Positions 34,457 to 43,701 of a stretch of 64,000 nt of DNA are shown one piece after another (the stretch's first letter is position 1; the number at the start of each line of letters is the position of its first letter). Position numbers and translations under genes: made by a program. The DNA comes from Clostridium grantii DSM 8605. Lineage in GTDB: Bacteria; Bacillota; Clostridia; Clostridiales; Clostridiaceae. The stretch is taken from the NCBI RefSeq assembly GCF_900129965.1, contig NZ_FQXM01000006.1:192346-256345 (forward strand), in the 5' to 3' direction. Below the pieces are notes generated by a model. The model was not told the origin of the DNA, did not search any database, and saw only the letters and a list, made by a program, of their open reading frames with translations.

Positions 34457-35482
34457 TTAGTTACCTTCTATTTTTATATTTTTTTTAATATATTGATATT
34501 CTTCATTAGTTGATATCAATTCTTTCATTATAATCATTATACTACCATTATTATCATTTTCAAAATCTACTATACTAAAATTCTCAAGATTTTCTTCAAA
34601 TTCTAAATTTAATTGTTCCTTATACACATTATAAGCATAAACTTTGATTAAGTTATTTATTTTATTGTAACTACCTATTAATAATTTATCTTCATAAAAA
34701 TAAATCTTAGATATATTTTCATCAAGGTTACTAAAATCTAGTTTAACAACTCCATTAATATCTTTATTTAAATCTTTGATATAAACCAATAAATCTGTTG
34801 TAGACATAGCTTTAAATTTTAAATCAATAGAAGTAGTATCCTGCATGAGAAGTTTATTATCTTCAATTCTATTAAATTCTATATCTTCAACATAAGTTTG
34901 ATTCGGTAGTGTATTTTGGGGCTTTTCTTGTGTTTCCTCTGTTATTTTATTTGGTGATTCTTCTACTTTTCCATCAACTCCAAATTGGTTGTTATTTTCT
35001 AAGTCACCCTCAATTAAGTTTTTTTCTTTAGCAACACTAGATGAAGAATCATTTAATTCCATATCTGATTTAGTCATTCCTATGCTTTCATTATTAGCTT
35101 CTTTATAAGACCCCATACTAAAATTTTCTACTATAATCTTATAAAACCCAAAAATCACCACAAAACTTGCTGCAACTAAAGTTATTTTTTTCAGATTTTT
35201 GTAATAACTTTTTTTACTTTGTTCTTTTTTATTCTCTTCTTTTTTGTTAAAATATTTATTTGTATCAATAGATTCTAGTATTTGTGTTTTTCTACTTTTA
35301 AAATTCAAGTTTTCTTCATCAAATAAATCTATTAAATCATTATCTAGTTGTTGTTCAAAGTAAAGAATTTTTCTACATTGTTCACATGATTTTAAATGTT
35401 CCTCTATAACTTTTCTTTCTTCAGCATCTAATTCATTATTTATATATTCATTAACCTTTTCTGCGAATACTTTACAATCCAT
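34457..35482 (-). CDS. Transmembrane anti-sigma factor with zinc-finger domain
   Basis: A 341-residue protein. The N-terminal zf-HC2/ZAS domain has the HLKSCEQC pattern (HxxxCxxC, about residues 29-36) that binds the ECF sigma factor. One membrane helix lies at about residues 95-112, followed by a large, low-complexity linker and an extracytoplasmic beta-rich domain. A GTG at 35488 is in frame, but AAGG is 7 nt before the ATG at 35480-35482. It overlaps the sigma gene by 11 nt, typical of coupled sigma/anti-sigma pairs. The signal and the protease are unknown. Confidence 0.88.
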   Translation of the reverse strand: MDCKVFAEKVNEYINNELDAEERKVIEEHLKSCEQCRKILYFEQQLDNDLIDLFDEENLNFKSRKTQILESIDTNKYFNKKEENKKEQSKKSYYKNLKKITLVAASFVVIFGFYKIIVENFSMGSYKEANNESIGMTKSDMELNDSSSSVAKEKNLIEGDLENNNQFGVDGKVEESPNKITEETQEKPQNTLPNQTYVEDIEFNRIEDNKLLMQDTTSIDLKFKAMSTTDLLVYIKDLNKDINGVVKLDFSNLDENISKIYFYEDKLLIGSYNKINNLIKVYAYNVYKEQLNLEFEENLENFSIVDFENDNNGSIMIIMKELISTNEEYQYIKKNIKIEGN

Positions 35483-36035
35483 ATTCACACCTTCTTTCTA
35501 GTTTACAAACATATTCTTTGTACTCTTGCCTGGTTTTATAAAACTTTTTTTTAACTGTAGATTCAGAAATATCAAGTATTGTTCCAATATCTTTAAATGT
35601 TTTTTTTGTTGAGTACCTAAGAATTATAATTTGTTTTTCTATTTCTTCTAATCCTTCAATATATTTTTTTAAATATTCCTTGGTTTCATTAAATTCAGCA
35701 CTATCTTCTGGTGAAATCTCCTTTGAGGATACATTATAAGCTTCATCAATATTGAATACCTTTGTTCTATTTTCTTTTCTTATATAATCTATGGTTTTAT
35801 TTTTGGCAATTTGGATAAGCCAATTTGAAAACTTATAGTTTTTATTATATGTATCTAATTTATTATAAACCTGAATAAAAACCTCTTGACATATATCTTC
35901 TGCTGTTGCCACATTTTTAACCATAGTATAAATATATCTCATTATACCCATTTCATACTTATCAACTATTTTTTCAAAACTTGTAGTATCTCCTTCCAAT
36001 ATTTTATCAATCAACTTAATATCATCTTCTAACAA
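35472..36035 (-). CDS. ECF-type RNA polymerase sigma factor
   Basis: A 187-residue sigma-70-family protein of the ECF group. Region 2 (YIYTMVKNVATAEDICQEVFIQVYN, about residues 33-57) and region 4 (IILRYSTKKTFKDIGTILDISESTVKKKF) are present; regions 1 and 3 are absent. The frame opens at a GTG at 36053, but that codon overlaps the GGAGGG ribosome site; the TTG at 36033-36035 has ideal spacing (6 nt). It forms an operon with its anti-sigma and a lipoprotein. Confidence 0.93.
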   Translation of the reverse strand: MLEDDIKLIDKILEGDTTSFEKIVDKYEMGIMRYIYTMVKNVATAEDICQEVFIQVYNKLDTYNKNYKFSNWLIQIAKNKTIDYIRKENRTKVFNIDEAYNVSSKEISPEDSAEFNETKEYLKKYIEGLEEIEKQIIILRYSTKKTFKDIGTILDISESTVKKKFYKTRQEYKEYVCKLERRCEYGL

Positions 36036-36065
36036 GGGAATCCCTCCTTCCACTTGTATATATTA

Positions 36066-36095
36066 TATACGATAATTAATATAGAAAAGTTAAAA
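36066..36095 (-). promoter_or_regulatory. Possible autoregulated ECF promoter
   Basis: On the minus strand TTTTAAC, 17 nt and CGTATA lie about 30 nt before the sigma-factor start. The AAC...CGT arrangement resembles ECF promoters, which usually precede their own sigma gene. Confidence 0.35.
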
Positions 36096-36165
36096 GCTTT
36101 TAAAATTTGCAGATTTTTATTATTTTATATCAAGATTAATTTATGTTAAAAATTTTGCGCAAACG

Positions 36166-36194
36166 TTGTTCCATATATATACTTATAGTATAAT
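36166..36194 (+). promoter_or_regulatory. Promoter of the glucan phosphorylase gene
   Basis: TTGTTC, a 17-nt spacer and perfect TATAAT. Because it overlaps the upstream end of the open frame, translation must begin at the later ATG at 36226. Confidence 0.8.
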
Positions 36195-36225
36195 ATTTTT
36201 ATATTCACCAAAAGGAGGATTTTTT

Positions 36226-37842
36226 ATGATAAAACAATCATTACCGAAAGTAGCTTATTTTTGCATGGAATACGGATTAGCTTCTAATTTCAAAATATAT
36301 GCAGGTGGCTTAGGTATATTAGCTGGAGATCACATAAAAGGTTCCAAAGATATGGATTTACCTTTAGTCGCTATAGGTATTAAATGGAAACAAGGATATA
36401 CAGATCAAAGAATTGATACAGGTGGAAAACCATATGATTCCTATCATAATTACGACTACCCTTTTTTAGAAGATACAAAGGTAAAAGTAACTGTTATGAT
36501 AAGGGAAATTCCTGTTATCTGTAAAGTTTGGTTAGTTGATTGTTTTGGAAATGCCCCACTTTATCTACTAGATACAGATATCCCAGAAAATGATGATGCT
36601 TGGATCACTGGCCAGCTTTATGGTTGGTTTGGAGAAGAAAGAATAGCACAAGAAATAGTTCTAGGTATCGGTGGTGTAAAAGCTTTAAGAGTCTTAAATA
36701 TTGACGTTGATGTATATCATTTTAATGAAGGTCATGCCGTTCTTGCGGCTACTGAATTAATTAAAGAAAAAATGGATAAACAAATAGATTTTGATGAAGC
36801 TTTAAAATTAACAAGAGATGAAGTAGTTTTTACAACTCATACCCCAATAGTACAAGGTAATGAATCACATCCTTTATCTAGATTAGAATATATGGGTGCT
36901 TTCAACGGTTTAACTAAAAAGCAAATGCTTGATTTAGGTGGTTCTCCCTTCAATATGACCTTAGCTGCCTTAAATTTATCTAGAAAAGCTAATGCAGTAG
37001 CTCAGCTTCATGGTGAAACTGCTAATATAATGTGGAAAGATGTTGAAAACAAATCAGAGATTTTAGCCATCACAAATGCTATACACAAAAAAACTTGGGT
37101 AGATGAAAGAATTACAAATGCTTTTGAAAAAAATGAAGATCTTTGGAATACTCATATGATAATAAAAAAAGAATTAATTGAATTTGTTAAAGAAAGAAAT
37201 AATGTTACTTTAGATGCTAATAAACTTTTAATAGGATTTTCAAGAAGAGCCGCTCCTTATAAAAGAAGTGATTTAATCTTTAGAAAAGAAGAAATAATAG
37301 ATCCATTACTTTCAAGTGGAAAAATTCAAATAATTTTTTCTGGTAAAGCACATCCCCTAGATGATACTGGAAAAGAAATAGTAGCTACTTTAGTAAGAAT
37401 GAGTAAGAAATATCCTAATAGTGTTGTATTTTTAGAAAATTATGATATGACTATCGGTAAAATGCTCACTAGAGGCTCTGATATATGGCTTAATAACCCA
37501 ATACGCCCTATGGAGGCTAGTGGTACCTCTGGTATGAAAGCAGCTATGAATGGAGTGCTTAATTGCTCTACTTTAGATGGTTGGTGGCCTGAAGCTTGCT
37601 TAGATGATATTAATGGATGGCAATTTGGTGATGCCTTCACTGAAAAAGATGTGCCTGATATAGACCAACATGATGGTGATGCTCTTTATCAAACTCTTAT
37701 TTATAGAGTTATACCAACTTACTATGAAAACAAAGATAAATGGGTAGCAATGATGCATAAAAGTATAGAAACTACTAAAGATCAATTTGCAGTAGAAAGA
37801 ATGCTAACAGAATATTTCGAAAAACTATATATAAAAGCATAA
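36226..37842 (+). CDS. glgP: Alpha-glucan phosphorylase, short GlgP family
   Basis: PLP-dependent phosphorylase that releases glucose-1-phosphate from glycogen or maltodextrin. At 538 residues it is the short form common in clostridia and thermophiles rather than the ~800-residue form. The N-terminus has VAYFCMEYGLASNFKIYAGG, and the PLP-lysine motif GTSGMKAAMNG is intact. The frame is open for 20 codons upstream, but these cover the promoter; AAAGGAGG is 7 nt before the ATG at 36226. No other glycogen genes are adjacent. Confidence 0.93.
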   Translation: MIKQSLPKVAYFCMEYGLASNFKIYAGGLGILAGDHIKGSKDMDLPLVAIGIKWKQGYTDQRIDTGGKPYDSYHNYDYPFLEDTKVKVTVMIREIPVICKVWLVDCFGNAPLYLLDTDIPENDDAWITGQLYGWFGEERIAQEIVLGIGGVKALRVLNIDVDVYHFNEGHAVLAATELIKEKMDKQIDFDEALKLTRDEVVFTTHTPIVQGNESHPLSRLEYMGAFNGLTKKQMLDLGGSPFNMTLAALNLSRKANAVAQLHGETANIMWKDVENKSEILAITNAIHKKTWVDERITNAFEKNEDLWNTHMIIKKELIEFVKERNNVTLDANKLLIGFSRRAAPYKRSDLIFRKEEIIDPLLSSGKIQIIFSGKAHPLDDTGKEIVATLVRMSKKYPNSVVFLENYDMTIGKMLTRGSDIWLNNPIRPMEASGTSGMKAAMNGVLNCSTLDGWWPEACLDDINGWQFGDAFTEKDVPDIDQHDGDALYQTLIYRVIPTYYENKDKWVAMMHKSIETTKDQFAVERMLTEYFEKLYIKA

Positions 37843-37900
37843 ATATCTATTAGAGAATATCTATCTTTCTCTATCGCGACTCATAGTATCAAAATCTTTT

Positions 37901-37940
37901 AAAAAAAGAAAGCCACATACCACATAGGCTTTCTTCTTTT
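37901..37940 (-). terminator. Terminator after the fumarase operon
   Basis: On the minus strand AAGAAAGCC pairs with GGCTTTCTT around a 12-nt loop and is followed by a T-run. Confidence 0.8.
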
Positions 37941-37942
37941 TA

Positions 37943-38497
37943 TTATAAACTATTCAAATAGTTTTCTTGTCCTATTTCATATAAATTATTTCCTTTGCTG
38001 TCAATAACCACTACAGCCGGAAAATCTTTTACTTCCAGCTTTCTTATAGCTTCTGAACCTAATTCTTCATAAGCTACAATCTCTGAATTTACAATAGATT
38101 TTGCTATAAGAGCCGCTGCTCCCCCTATAGCTCCTAAGTAAACCGCTTTATTTCTTTTTATAGCATCGATAACTTCTTTATTTCTCATACCCTTACCTAT
38201 CATTACTTTTAAACCAATATCCATTAACTGCGGTGCATAAGGGTCCATTCTATAGCTAGTAGTTGGTCCTGCTGATCCTATTACCATTCCTGGTTTTGAT
38301 GGACTTGGTCCCACATAATAAATCACTCCATTTGTTATATCAAATGGTAGTTCTTCATTTTTGTTTAATAATTCTATTAATTTTTTATGAGCCGCATCTC
38401 TAGCTGTAAATATTGTTCCTGAAATTAAAACTTTATCTCCAGCCTTTAATTCCTTTATTTCTTCCCCATTAATAGGGGTAGTAATTTTTATATCCAT
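37943..38497 (-). CDS. Class I fumarate hydratase beta subunit
   Basis: A 184-residue Fe-S hydro-lyase of the FumA/B C-terminal (TtdB) family, paired with the alpha subunit upstream. The block GPTTSYRMDPYAPQLMDIGL near residues 77-96 is family-typical. Together the subunits hydrate fumarate to malate; L-tartrate dehydratase has the same architecture, so the substrate is an inference. The gap to the alpha gene is 84 nt and shows no promoter or terminator. Confidence 0.92.
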   Translation of the reverse strand: MDIKITTPINGEEIKELKAGDKVLISGTIFTARDAAHKKLIELLNKNEELPFDITNGVIYYVGPSPSKPGMVIGSAGPTTSYRMDPYAPQLMDIGLKVMIGKGMRNKEVIDAIKRNKAVYLGAIGGAAALIAKSIVNSEIVAYEELGSEAIRKLEVKDFPAVVVIDSKGNNLYEIGQENYLNSL

Positions 38498-38581
38498 TTT
38501 TATTACACCCTTTTCTTTCTAAAATATCACCGATTATAAATAAACTGAATGGTACAAATCACTAAAGCTTTATCACAAATA

Positions 38582-39424
38582 TTATAAAGTCCTAGTAACG
38601 TGTCTAGTAACATGGCAATTAATATTAACTGCTACCGGAAGTCCTGCAATATGGGTTGGCATTACTTCAATATTTACACCAAGAGCAGTAGTTTTACCGC
38701 CAAAGCCTTGAGGTCCAATTCCTAATTTATTTATTTCTTCTAGCAATTCTTTCTCCATAGCTTCATAATACTTATCTTCATTGCTTTCACTAATATTCCT
38801 TAACAATGCTTTTTTTGAAAGATAAGCTGCTTTATCAAATGTTCCACCTATTCCAACGCCTACAACAATTGGAGGGCAAGGATTAGGCCCCGCTAATTTA
38901 ACTGTTTCAATTATAAAATCCTTAACACCTTTTTCTCCATCAGCTGGCTTTAACATTTTTATTCTACTCATATTTTCTGAACCAAATCCCTTTGGTGCCA
39001 CAGTTATTTTTATTTTATCTCCCTCCACAATATTATAATAAATCATAGCCGGTGTATTATCTCCCGTATTAATTCTGGATAAAGGATCTTTTACTACAGA
39101 CTTTCTTAAATATCCTTCTGCATACCCCATTCTTACCCCATTATTTATAGCATCCTCTAATTTAATACCTTCAATAAAAACTTCCTGACCTATATCTATA
39201 AAAATACAAGCCATACCCGTATCTTGACAAATAGGCATTTTTTCTTTTCTTGCAATTTCAGAATTCGTTAAAATATCCGATAGAATATCTTTCCCAATAT
39301 CCCAAGTCTCTTCGTCATATGCTTTTTGCAAACCATGTGTAATATCATCACATAAAAAATAGTTTGCTTCAATACACATTTCTTTTATGTTTTCGCTAAT
39401 TATTGTTGCATTAATTTTTCTCAT
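38582..39424 (-). CDS. Class I fumarate hydratase alpha subunit
   Basis: A 280-residue catalytic subunit carrying the [4Fe-4S] cluster. Candidate ligand Cys residues are in MPICQDTG (about 62), GPNPCPPIVVG (about 191) and NCHVTRHVTR near the C-terminus. GIGPQGFGGKTTALGV is another family block. Normal length. AGGGG precedes the ATG. Confidence 0.93.
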   Translation of the reverse strand: MRKINATIISENIKEMCIEANYFLCDDITHGLQKAYDEETWDIGKDILSDILTNSEIARKEKMPICQDTGMACIFIDIGQEVFIEGIKLEDAINNGVRMGYAEGYLRKSVVKDPLSRINTGDNTPAMIYYNIVEGDKIKITVAPKGFGSENMSRIKMLKPADGEKGVKDFIIETVKLAGPNPCPPIVVGVGIGGTFDKAAYLSKKALLRNISESNEDKYYEAMEKELLEEINKLGIGPQGFGGKTTALGVNIEVMPTHIAGLPVAVNINCHVTRHVTRTL

Positions 39425-39470
39425 AAGCTGCCCCTCTCATCCTTATTTCTTATAGTTTAATTTAAACTAT

Positions 39471-40322
39471 TTATATATAAATTGCAATAGGCACAATCTC
39501 TATTAAAGGACAATTTGTTTGGTTTTTTAAATTTGTAAAATCCATTATGCTTGCATTATTAGTATAACTTTTTACAAAATCTAAAAAGTAATCATCATCT
39601 ATATAATCAAAACATGTGCCACTAAGTAAATTTACTTTCTCAGAATTATTATCTTCAATGACTCTAATGACTTTTCCTAAAATTGTAACTTTTGAGTCAT
39701 GAAGATAATCTAGACTATCCTCCATATATTTTGAATCAATAGGAATAATAGCCTTATATTTACCTCCAAATAAATATGGAGTAATGTATTTTTGGCATCT
39801 TGAATTATTGTATTCCTCTACATTTTCTTTAAGCATATCCAAAAGATTCTTTTTGTTATTAAAATCTTTTTCACTATTACAATCTATCCTAAAAGTTAAC
39901 TGTAGTTGTAATATTTTTATTATCTCTTTTATTCTCTCCATATATGGGTTATGAAATAATTCCGTACTTACTTCAATAAAATCGTACTCTTTAATACTTT
40001 TTATACTTTCATCTTTCTCAATAAAACTAAGAATATTATTTTCCCCTAAAATATTCTTAAGCTTTAATAAAGTCATTACAATTATAGAAACTCTTTCCTC
40101 TGTCTTTTCCTTTGAATATTCATCTAGATATTGAAAAGAAAAATCTCCCTGACAATAACTATCAGATATAACATTAGATAAAGGGGTATTAGCTTTTATA
40201 ATAACTTGTTTTTTAGTATTAAGTTTTTGAACCTTTGCATATTTTTCTATTACCACAGTAAACAAATTATTTATCATATTTTTATTCAAATAAAGAGGAA
40301 TAATAGCATTATTATCACTCAT
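39471..40322 (-). CDS. Unknown cytoplasmic protein (DUF6414-like)
   Basis: A 283-residue protein with no signal peptide or membrane helix. The N-terminal block IIPLYLNKNMINNLFTVVI and the C-terminal block VTILGKVIRVI ... LLSGTCFDY resemble the DUF6414 family as I remember it. The family has no established function. The gene stands alone between the fumarase operon and the cwlD terminator, with a suitable AAAGGTG before the ATG. Confidence 0.75.
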   Translation of the reverse strand: MSDNNAIIPLYLNKNMINNLFTVVIEKYAKVQKLNTKKQVIIKANTPLSNVISDSYCQGDFSFQYLDEYSKEKTEERVSIIVMTLLKLKNILGENNILSFIEKDESIKSIKEYDFIEVSTELFHNPYMERIKEIIKILQLQLTFRIDCNSEKDFNNKKNLLDMLKENVEEYNNSRCQKYITPYLFGGKYKAIIPIDSKYMEDSLDYLHDSKVTILGKVIRVIEDNNSEKVNLLSGTCFDYIDDDYFLDFVKSYTNNASIMDFTNLKNQTNCPLIEIVPIAIYI

Positions 40323-40388
40323 TGAATCACCTTTCTTCTATTACTTTATAATATAATATATTAATTTAAATAGTTTTTGAACACAAAC

Positions 40389-40422
40389 AAAAAATTGCAA
40401 CTTAAGTATCGTTGCAATTTTT
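40389..40422 (-). terminator. Terminator after cwlD
   Basis: Perfect 12-bp stem AAAAATTGCAAC/GTTGCAATTTTT with a 9-nt loop, usable on both strands. Confidence 0.9.
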
Positions 40423-40454
40423 CACTATATTTCCCGAGAAATATGTCATAATTA

Positions 40455-41291
40455 TTACTCATATAAGTCGAACTGCCAATGTTCTTCAATAAACTGTTCC
40501 ACTGTTGAATCTAGATCATTGGTTTCTATATCCTGTATTTCCCTTATTTTATCTTCCCTATTTTTTAATTTTACTATTTGGAAGAATTCATCAACAGACT
40601 CACCTATAGATAAAGCTATCTTATCTTGATATTCATTTTGTAATAATTTTCTTTCTTCTTCTTCATTAGATAAAAATCCACACTCAACAATTACAGATGG
40701 AATCTCATTGTGACATCTTAAAATTTTATAAGCCCCTTTAGAATTCTTTTCCTTTCTATTATTTGTTTTATCTAAATCTTCTATTAAATTATTTTGTATC
40801 AAATGTGCTAATTCTGATGCTTCTTTAGGTTGATCCGAATACCATACTTGGGCCCCAGAGTACTTACTATCCGTAAACATATTTAAGTGAATACTAATAT
40901 AAATATCGCATTCTGATTCTTTCTTTAATCTACACCTATTATCTAAATCTTCAATTTTCTTATCTCTGATTTTACCTTTATCAGAATATAATCCATAATC
41001 ATCATCTCTAGTTAGAAGTATTATATACCCTTTTTTTTCTAAAATTTCTTTCAATTTAAATGCTATTTTTAAATTAAGATCTTTTTCTAATGTTCCTTTT
41101 TTAGAAACTGCTCCACCATCAACGCCTCCATGTCCTGGATCAATTAAAATTATTTTTTCATCTAAAGAATCATCTATTCCTGGCAAATTACTTAAGGGAT
41201 CTGCATTACAAATATAATTTATACTAAGCTGTAATAAAACTACTATAATTAAAATAACAATGCTTTTATTCCGTTTATTATAAAGGTACAT
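40455..41291 (-). CDS. cwlD: N-acetylmuramoyl-L-alanine amidase CwlD
   Basis: A 278-residue Amidase_3 enzyme. An N-terminal hydrophobic segment (~10-28) serves as signal or anchor. Zinc-ligand motifs are DPGHGGVDGG, a mid-protein SIHLNMF and VIVECGFLSN with the catalytic Glu. CwlD removes peptide side chains in spore cortex formation (muramic-delta-lactam), so the organism is very probably a spore former. AAGGAGGG precedes the ATG. Confidence 0.92.
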   Translation of the reverse strand: MYLYNKRNKSIVILIIVVLLQLSINYICNADPLSNLPGIDDSLDEKIILIDPGHGGVDGGAVSKKGTLEKDLNLKIAFKLKEILEKKGYIILLTRDDDYGLYSDKGKIRDKKIEDLDNRCRLKKESECDIYISIHLNMFTDSKYSGAQVWYSDQPKEASELAHLIQNNLIEDLDKTNNRKEKNSKGAYKILRCHNEIPSVIVECGFLSNEEEERKLLQNEYQDKIALSIGESVDEFFQIVKLKNREDKIREIQDIETNDLDSTVEQFIEEHWQFDLYE

Positions 41292-41398
41292 AAAATAACC
41301 CTCCTTATTTCTATAAAAATAGTTTGCACTATATTTTTATATTTAGTAGATTATTTATTATCATTTTATAATAGTATTTCCAATAATAGATTATATTA

Positions 41399-41434
41399 AA
41401 AAATCACTCAAATAAAAATATTTGAGTGATTTTA
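41399..41434. terminator. Terminator after the Na/Pi cotransporter gene
   Basis: Perfect 14-bp stem AAATCACTCAAATA/TATTTGAGTGATTT with an AAAA loop, next to the stop codon of the cotransporter gene. Confidence 0.88.
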
Positions 41435-41435
41435 T

Positions 41436-43040
41436 TTAACGTCTTTTTAAAACTGATTGTGCAATATTAACTGAATGATCTCCGATTCTTTCGAAATTAC
41501 TTATCATATCTAAGAAAATTGCTCCTGAATTTGCAGAACAAATTCCTTTGTTTAATCTCTTTATATGTTTTGTTCTTAATTCCTTTTCTAAAGAATCTAT
41601 TCTTTCCTCAACAGAAAGTACTCTAGTGGCTTTATCAACATCTCCATCTCTAAAAGATTCTATACTTGTATCTAAAGCTTGTAATGTGTAATTAAACATA
41701 TCTTCTAATTCATTATTGGCATCTGAAGATACTTCTAACTTAGCATTCATTTTTTCAGATGCAAGTTCCACTAAGTTCTTGCAGTGATCTCCAACTCTTT
41801 CTATATCATTTACTATATTAAACATTGAGATTACTTTTTCATGATCCTCTTCAGTAATTTCAGCATTTGAGAGTTTAACTAAAAAGTCTGTAATATCATG
41901 CTCTAATAAATTAATTAACTTTTCATTTTCAAAAACTTCTTTTACTATTTTTTGTTCTTCATTTCTAAAAGCTCTCATAGACAATGTAAGATTCTCTTTA
42001 GCTAATTCAGCCATTCTAATTATTTCTTGAATAGCTTGATTTAATCCTATTGCAGGAGTTTCAGCTAATCTACTATCTATAAACTTAGTTCCAAATTCTT
42101 TTATTTCATCTTCACCTGGTATGATTTTATTAACTAAAGCCACAAGATATTTTATAAATGGAACAAGTACTATTGTATTTGCAATATTAAATATTGTGTG
42201 AGCATTAGCTATTTGTCTAGTTACATCTGTTGGATCTAATTTTAAAACTATTCCTGTTAATATTGATATAAAAGGCAAGAATATTATAGTTCCGATAATA
42301 TTAAAGAAAAGATGTATCAATGCTGCTTTTCTTGCTGTTTTATTTGTTCCTATACTTGAAATTAATGCTGTAACACAAGTACCTATGTTATTACCAAATA
42401 ATATTGGGATTGCAACTTGTATAGGAAGTGCACCAGTACCAGCTAAAGCAACTAATATACCTGTTGAAGCAGATGAGCTTTGTATAACTGCAGTCATTAC
42501 TAAGCCAACCAAAACTCCAAGAAATGTATGCCCATTAAGTGCTGTTATAGTATCCACAAAAACTTTTGAATCTCTTAAAGGAGTCATTGCATCTTTCATA
42601 AGATCCATACCTAAAAATAGAATACCAAATCCAAGTATTATGGTTCCAGTAACTTTATAATTTTTCTTTTTAGTAAACAAAACCATCATTGCACCTATTC
42701 CAACCAAAATAGGAATAAGAACATCAAGCTTTAAAGAAACAATTTGTGCTGTTATTGTAGTACCTATATTAGCACCCATAATAACAGAAGCCGCTTGAGT
42801 AAGATTCATAAGCCCTGCATTAACAAAACCTACTATCATTACTGTGGTTGCACTACTACTTTGGATAATCGCTGTTACCAATGCACCAGTAGCTACACCT
42901 TTGATAGGATTAGATGTGATTTTCTCAAAAAATCTTTTTAAAGTATCACCAGTAACGTTTTCTAATCCATCTCCCATCATTTTCATTCCATAAAGGAATA
43001 AACCTAATCCACCAAACAAACCTATAAAAATACTATACAT
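41436..43040 (-). CDS. Na/Pi cotransporter with C-terminal PhoU-like domain
   Basis: A 534-residue membrane protein of the NptA/PNaS family. Two inverted repeats carry the hallmark QSSSATT and QSSSAST motifs; about eight membrane helices are followed by a cytoplasmic PhoU-like helical domain (from ~residue 340). It imports phosphate with sodium, or exports it in some bacteria. The frame is open for 35 codons upstream, but GGAGG is 9 nt before the ATG at 43038-43040 and the protein starts there directly with a membrane helix. Confidence 0.93.
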   Translation of the reverse strand: MYSIFIGLFGGLGLFLYGMKMMGDGLENVTGDTLKRFFEKITSNPIKGVATGALVTAIIQSSSATTVMIVGFVNAGLMNLTQAASVIMGANIGTTITAQIVSLKLDVLIPILVGIGAMMVLFTKKKNYKVTGTIILGFGILFLGMDLMKDAMTPLRDSKVFVDTITALNGHTFLGVLVGLVMTAVIQSSSASTGILVALAGTGALPIQVAIPILFGNNIGTCVTALISSIGTNKTARKAALIHLFFNIIGTIIFLPFISILTGIVLKLDPTDVTRQIANAHTIFNIANTIVLVPFIKYLVALVNKIIPGEDEIKEFGTKFIDSRLAETPAIGLNQAIQEIIRMAELAKENLTLSMRAFRNEEQKIVKEVFENEKLINLLEHDITDFLVKLSNAEITEEDHEKVISMFNIVNDIERVGDHCKNLVELASEKMNAKLEVSSDANNELEDMFNYTLQALDTSIESFRDGDVDKATRVLSVEERIDSLEKELRTKHIKRLNKGICSANSGAIFLDMISNFERIGDHSVNIAQSVLKRR

Positions 43041-43108
43041 AATTATATACCTCCAAATATTAGTCCCACGTAAATAATACATGAAAAAACACGTTTTGTT
43101 AAGCTTTT

Positions 43109-43155
43109 TTAACAATTTTCTTTTAGCTACAAGCATTTTTAACATTCATTTAACA
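43109..43155. promoter_or_regulatory. TTAACA repeats upstream of the Na/Pi cotransporter (possible Pho boxes)
   Basis: TTAACA occurs at 43109, 43139 and 43150; the last two are 11 bp apart, one helical turn, as in PhoP-type direct repeats. The placement 70-115 nt before the start fits activation under phosphate limitation. Inference only. Confidence 0.35.
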
Positions 43156-43235
43156 TAACGTTCTGTTGAATATTTTTTTTTGTTTAATATTGTTATTTTA
43201 TGATAATTTAGTATAAATTAAATAAACACAAAAAA

Positions 43236-43266
43236 ATAAAAAGAGAGATAAAATATCCCTCTTTTA
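43236..43266 (-). terminator. Terminator after rpsI
   Basis: On the minus strand AAAAGAG pairs with CTCTTTT with an inner GAT/ATC pair and a mismatch, followed by T-rich sequence, soon after the rpsI stop. Confidence 0.65.
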
Positions 43267-43283
43267 TATTTATGTGATAAAAA

Positions 43284-43676
43284 TTATCTCTTAGAGAATT
43301 GAGAAGCTTTTCTAGCCTTCTTAAGACCTGGTTTCTTTCTTTCAACCATTCTACTATCTCTAGTTAAGTATCCTGCTTTTTTAAGTTCTGGTCTTAAACT
43401 TTCATCTGCTACTAATAAAGCTCTAGCAACACCATGTCTAATAGCTCCTGCTTGACCTGTGAATCCTCCACCAAATACATTTACTAAAACATCAAATCTA
43501 TCTTTTGTTCCAGTAAGTACAAGTGGTTGATTAACTATAACTCTTAGAGTTTCTAATCCAAAGTATTCTTCGCTGCTTCTTTTATTTATAATAACTTTAC
43601 CGTCTCCAGGTACAAGTCTTACTCTAGCAACTGATGTTTTTCTTCTTCCTGTTCCAAAGTATTGAACCTTTGCCAT
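43284..43676 (-). CDS. rpsI: 30S ribosomal protein S9
   Basis: S9 (130 residues) with the C-terminal KKPGLKKARKASQFSKR tail that reaches the P-site tRNA; the final Lys-Arg is intact. An upstream in-frame GTG overlaps the AAAGGAGG ribosome site, so the ATG at 43674-43676 is used. It is co-transcribed with rplM, 25 nt apart. Confidence 0.98.
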   Translation of the reverse strand: MAKVQYFGTGRRKTSVARVRLVPGDGKVIINKRSSEEYFGLETLRVIVNQPLVLTGTKDRFDVLVNVFGGGFTGQAGAIRHGVARALLVADESLRPELKKAGYLTRDSRMVERKKPGLKKARKASQFSKR

Positions 43677-43701
43677 GTTATGTCCTCCTTTCACCTATAA
43701 A

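Noticed and set aside
36155..36172. Possible cre site before the glucan phosphorylase
   Set aside because: GCGCAAACGTTGTTC matches only about six of ten defined consensus positions.
36166..36225. Twenty extra N-terminal codons of the glucan phosphorylase frame
   Set aside because: They overlap a TTGTTC-17-TATAAT promoter, and a strong AAAGGAGG sits before the later ATG.
43041..43145. Upstream extension of the Na/Pi cotransporter
   Set aside because: No ribosome site precedes it, the residues are unlike the family, and GGAGG is placed for the ATG at 43040.
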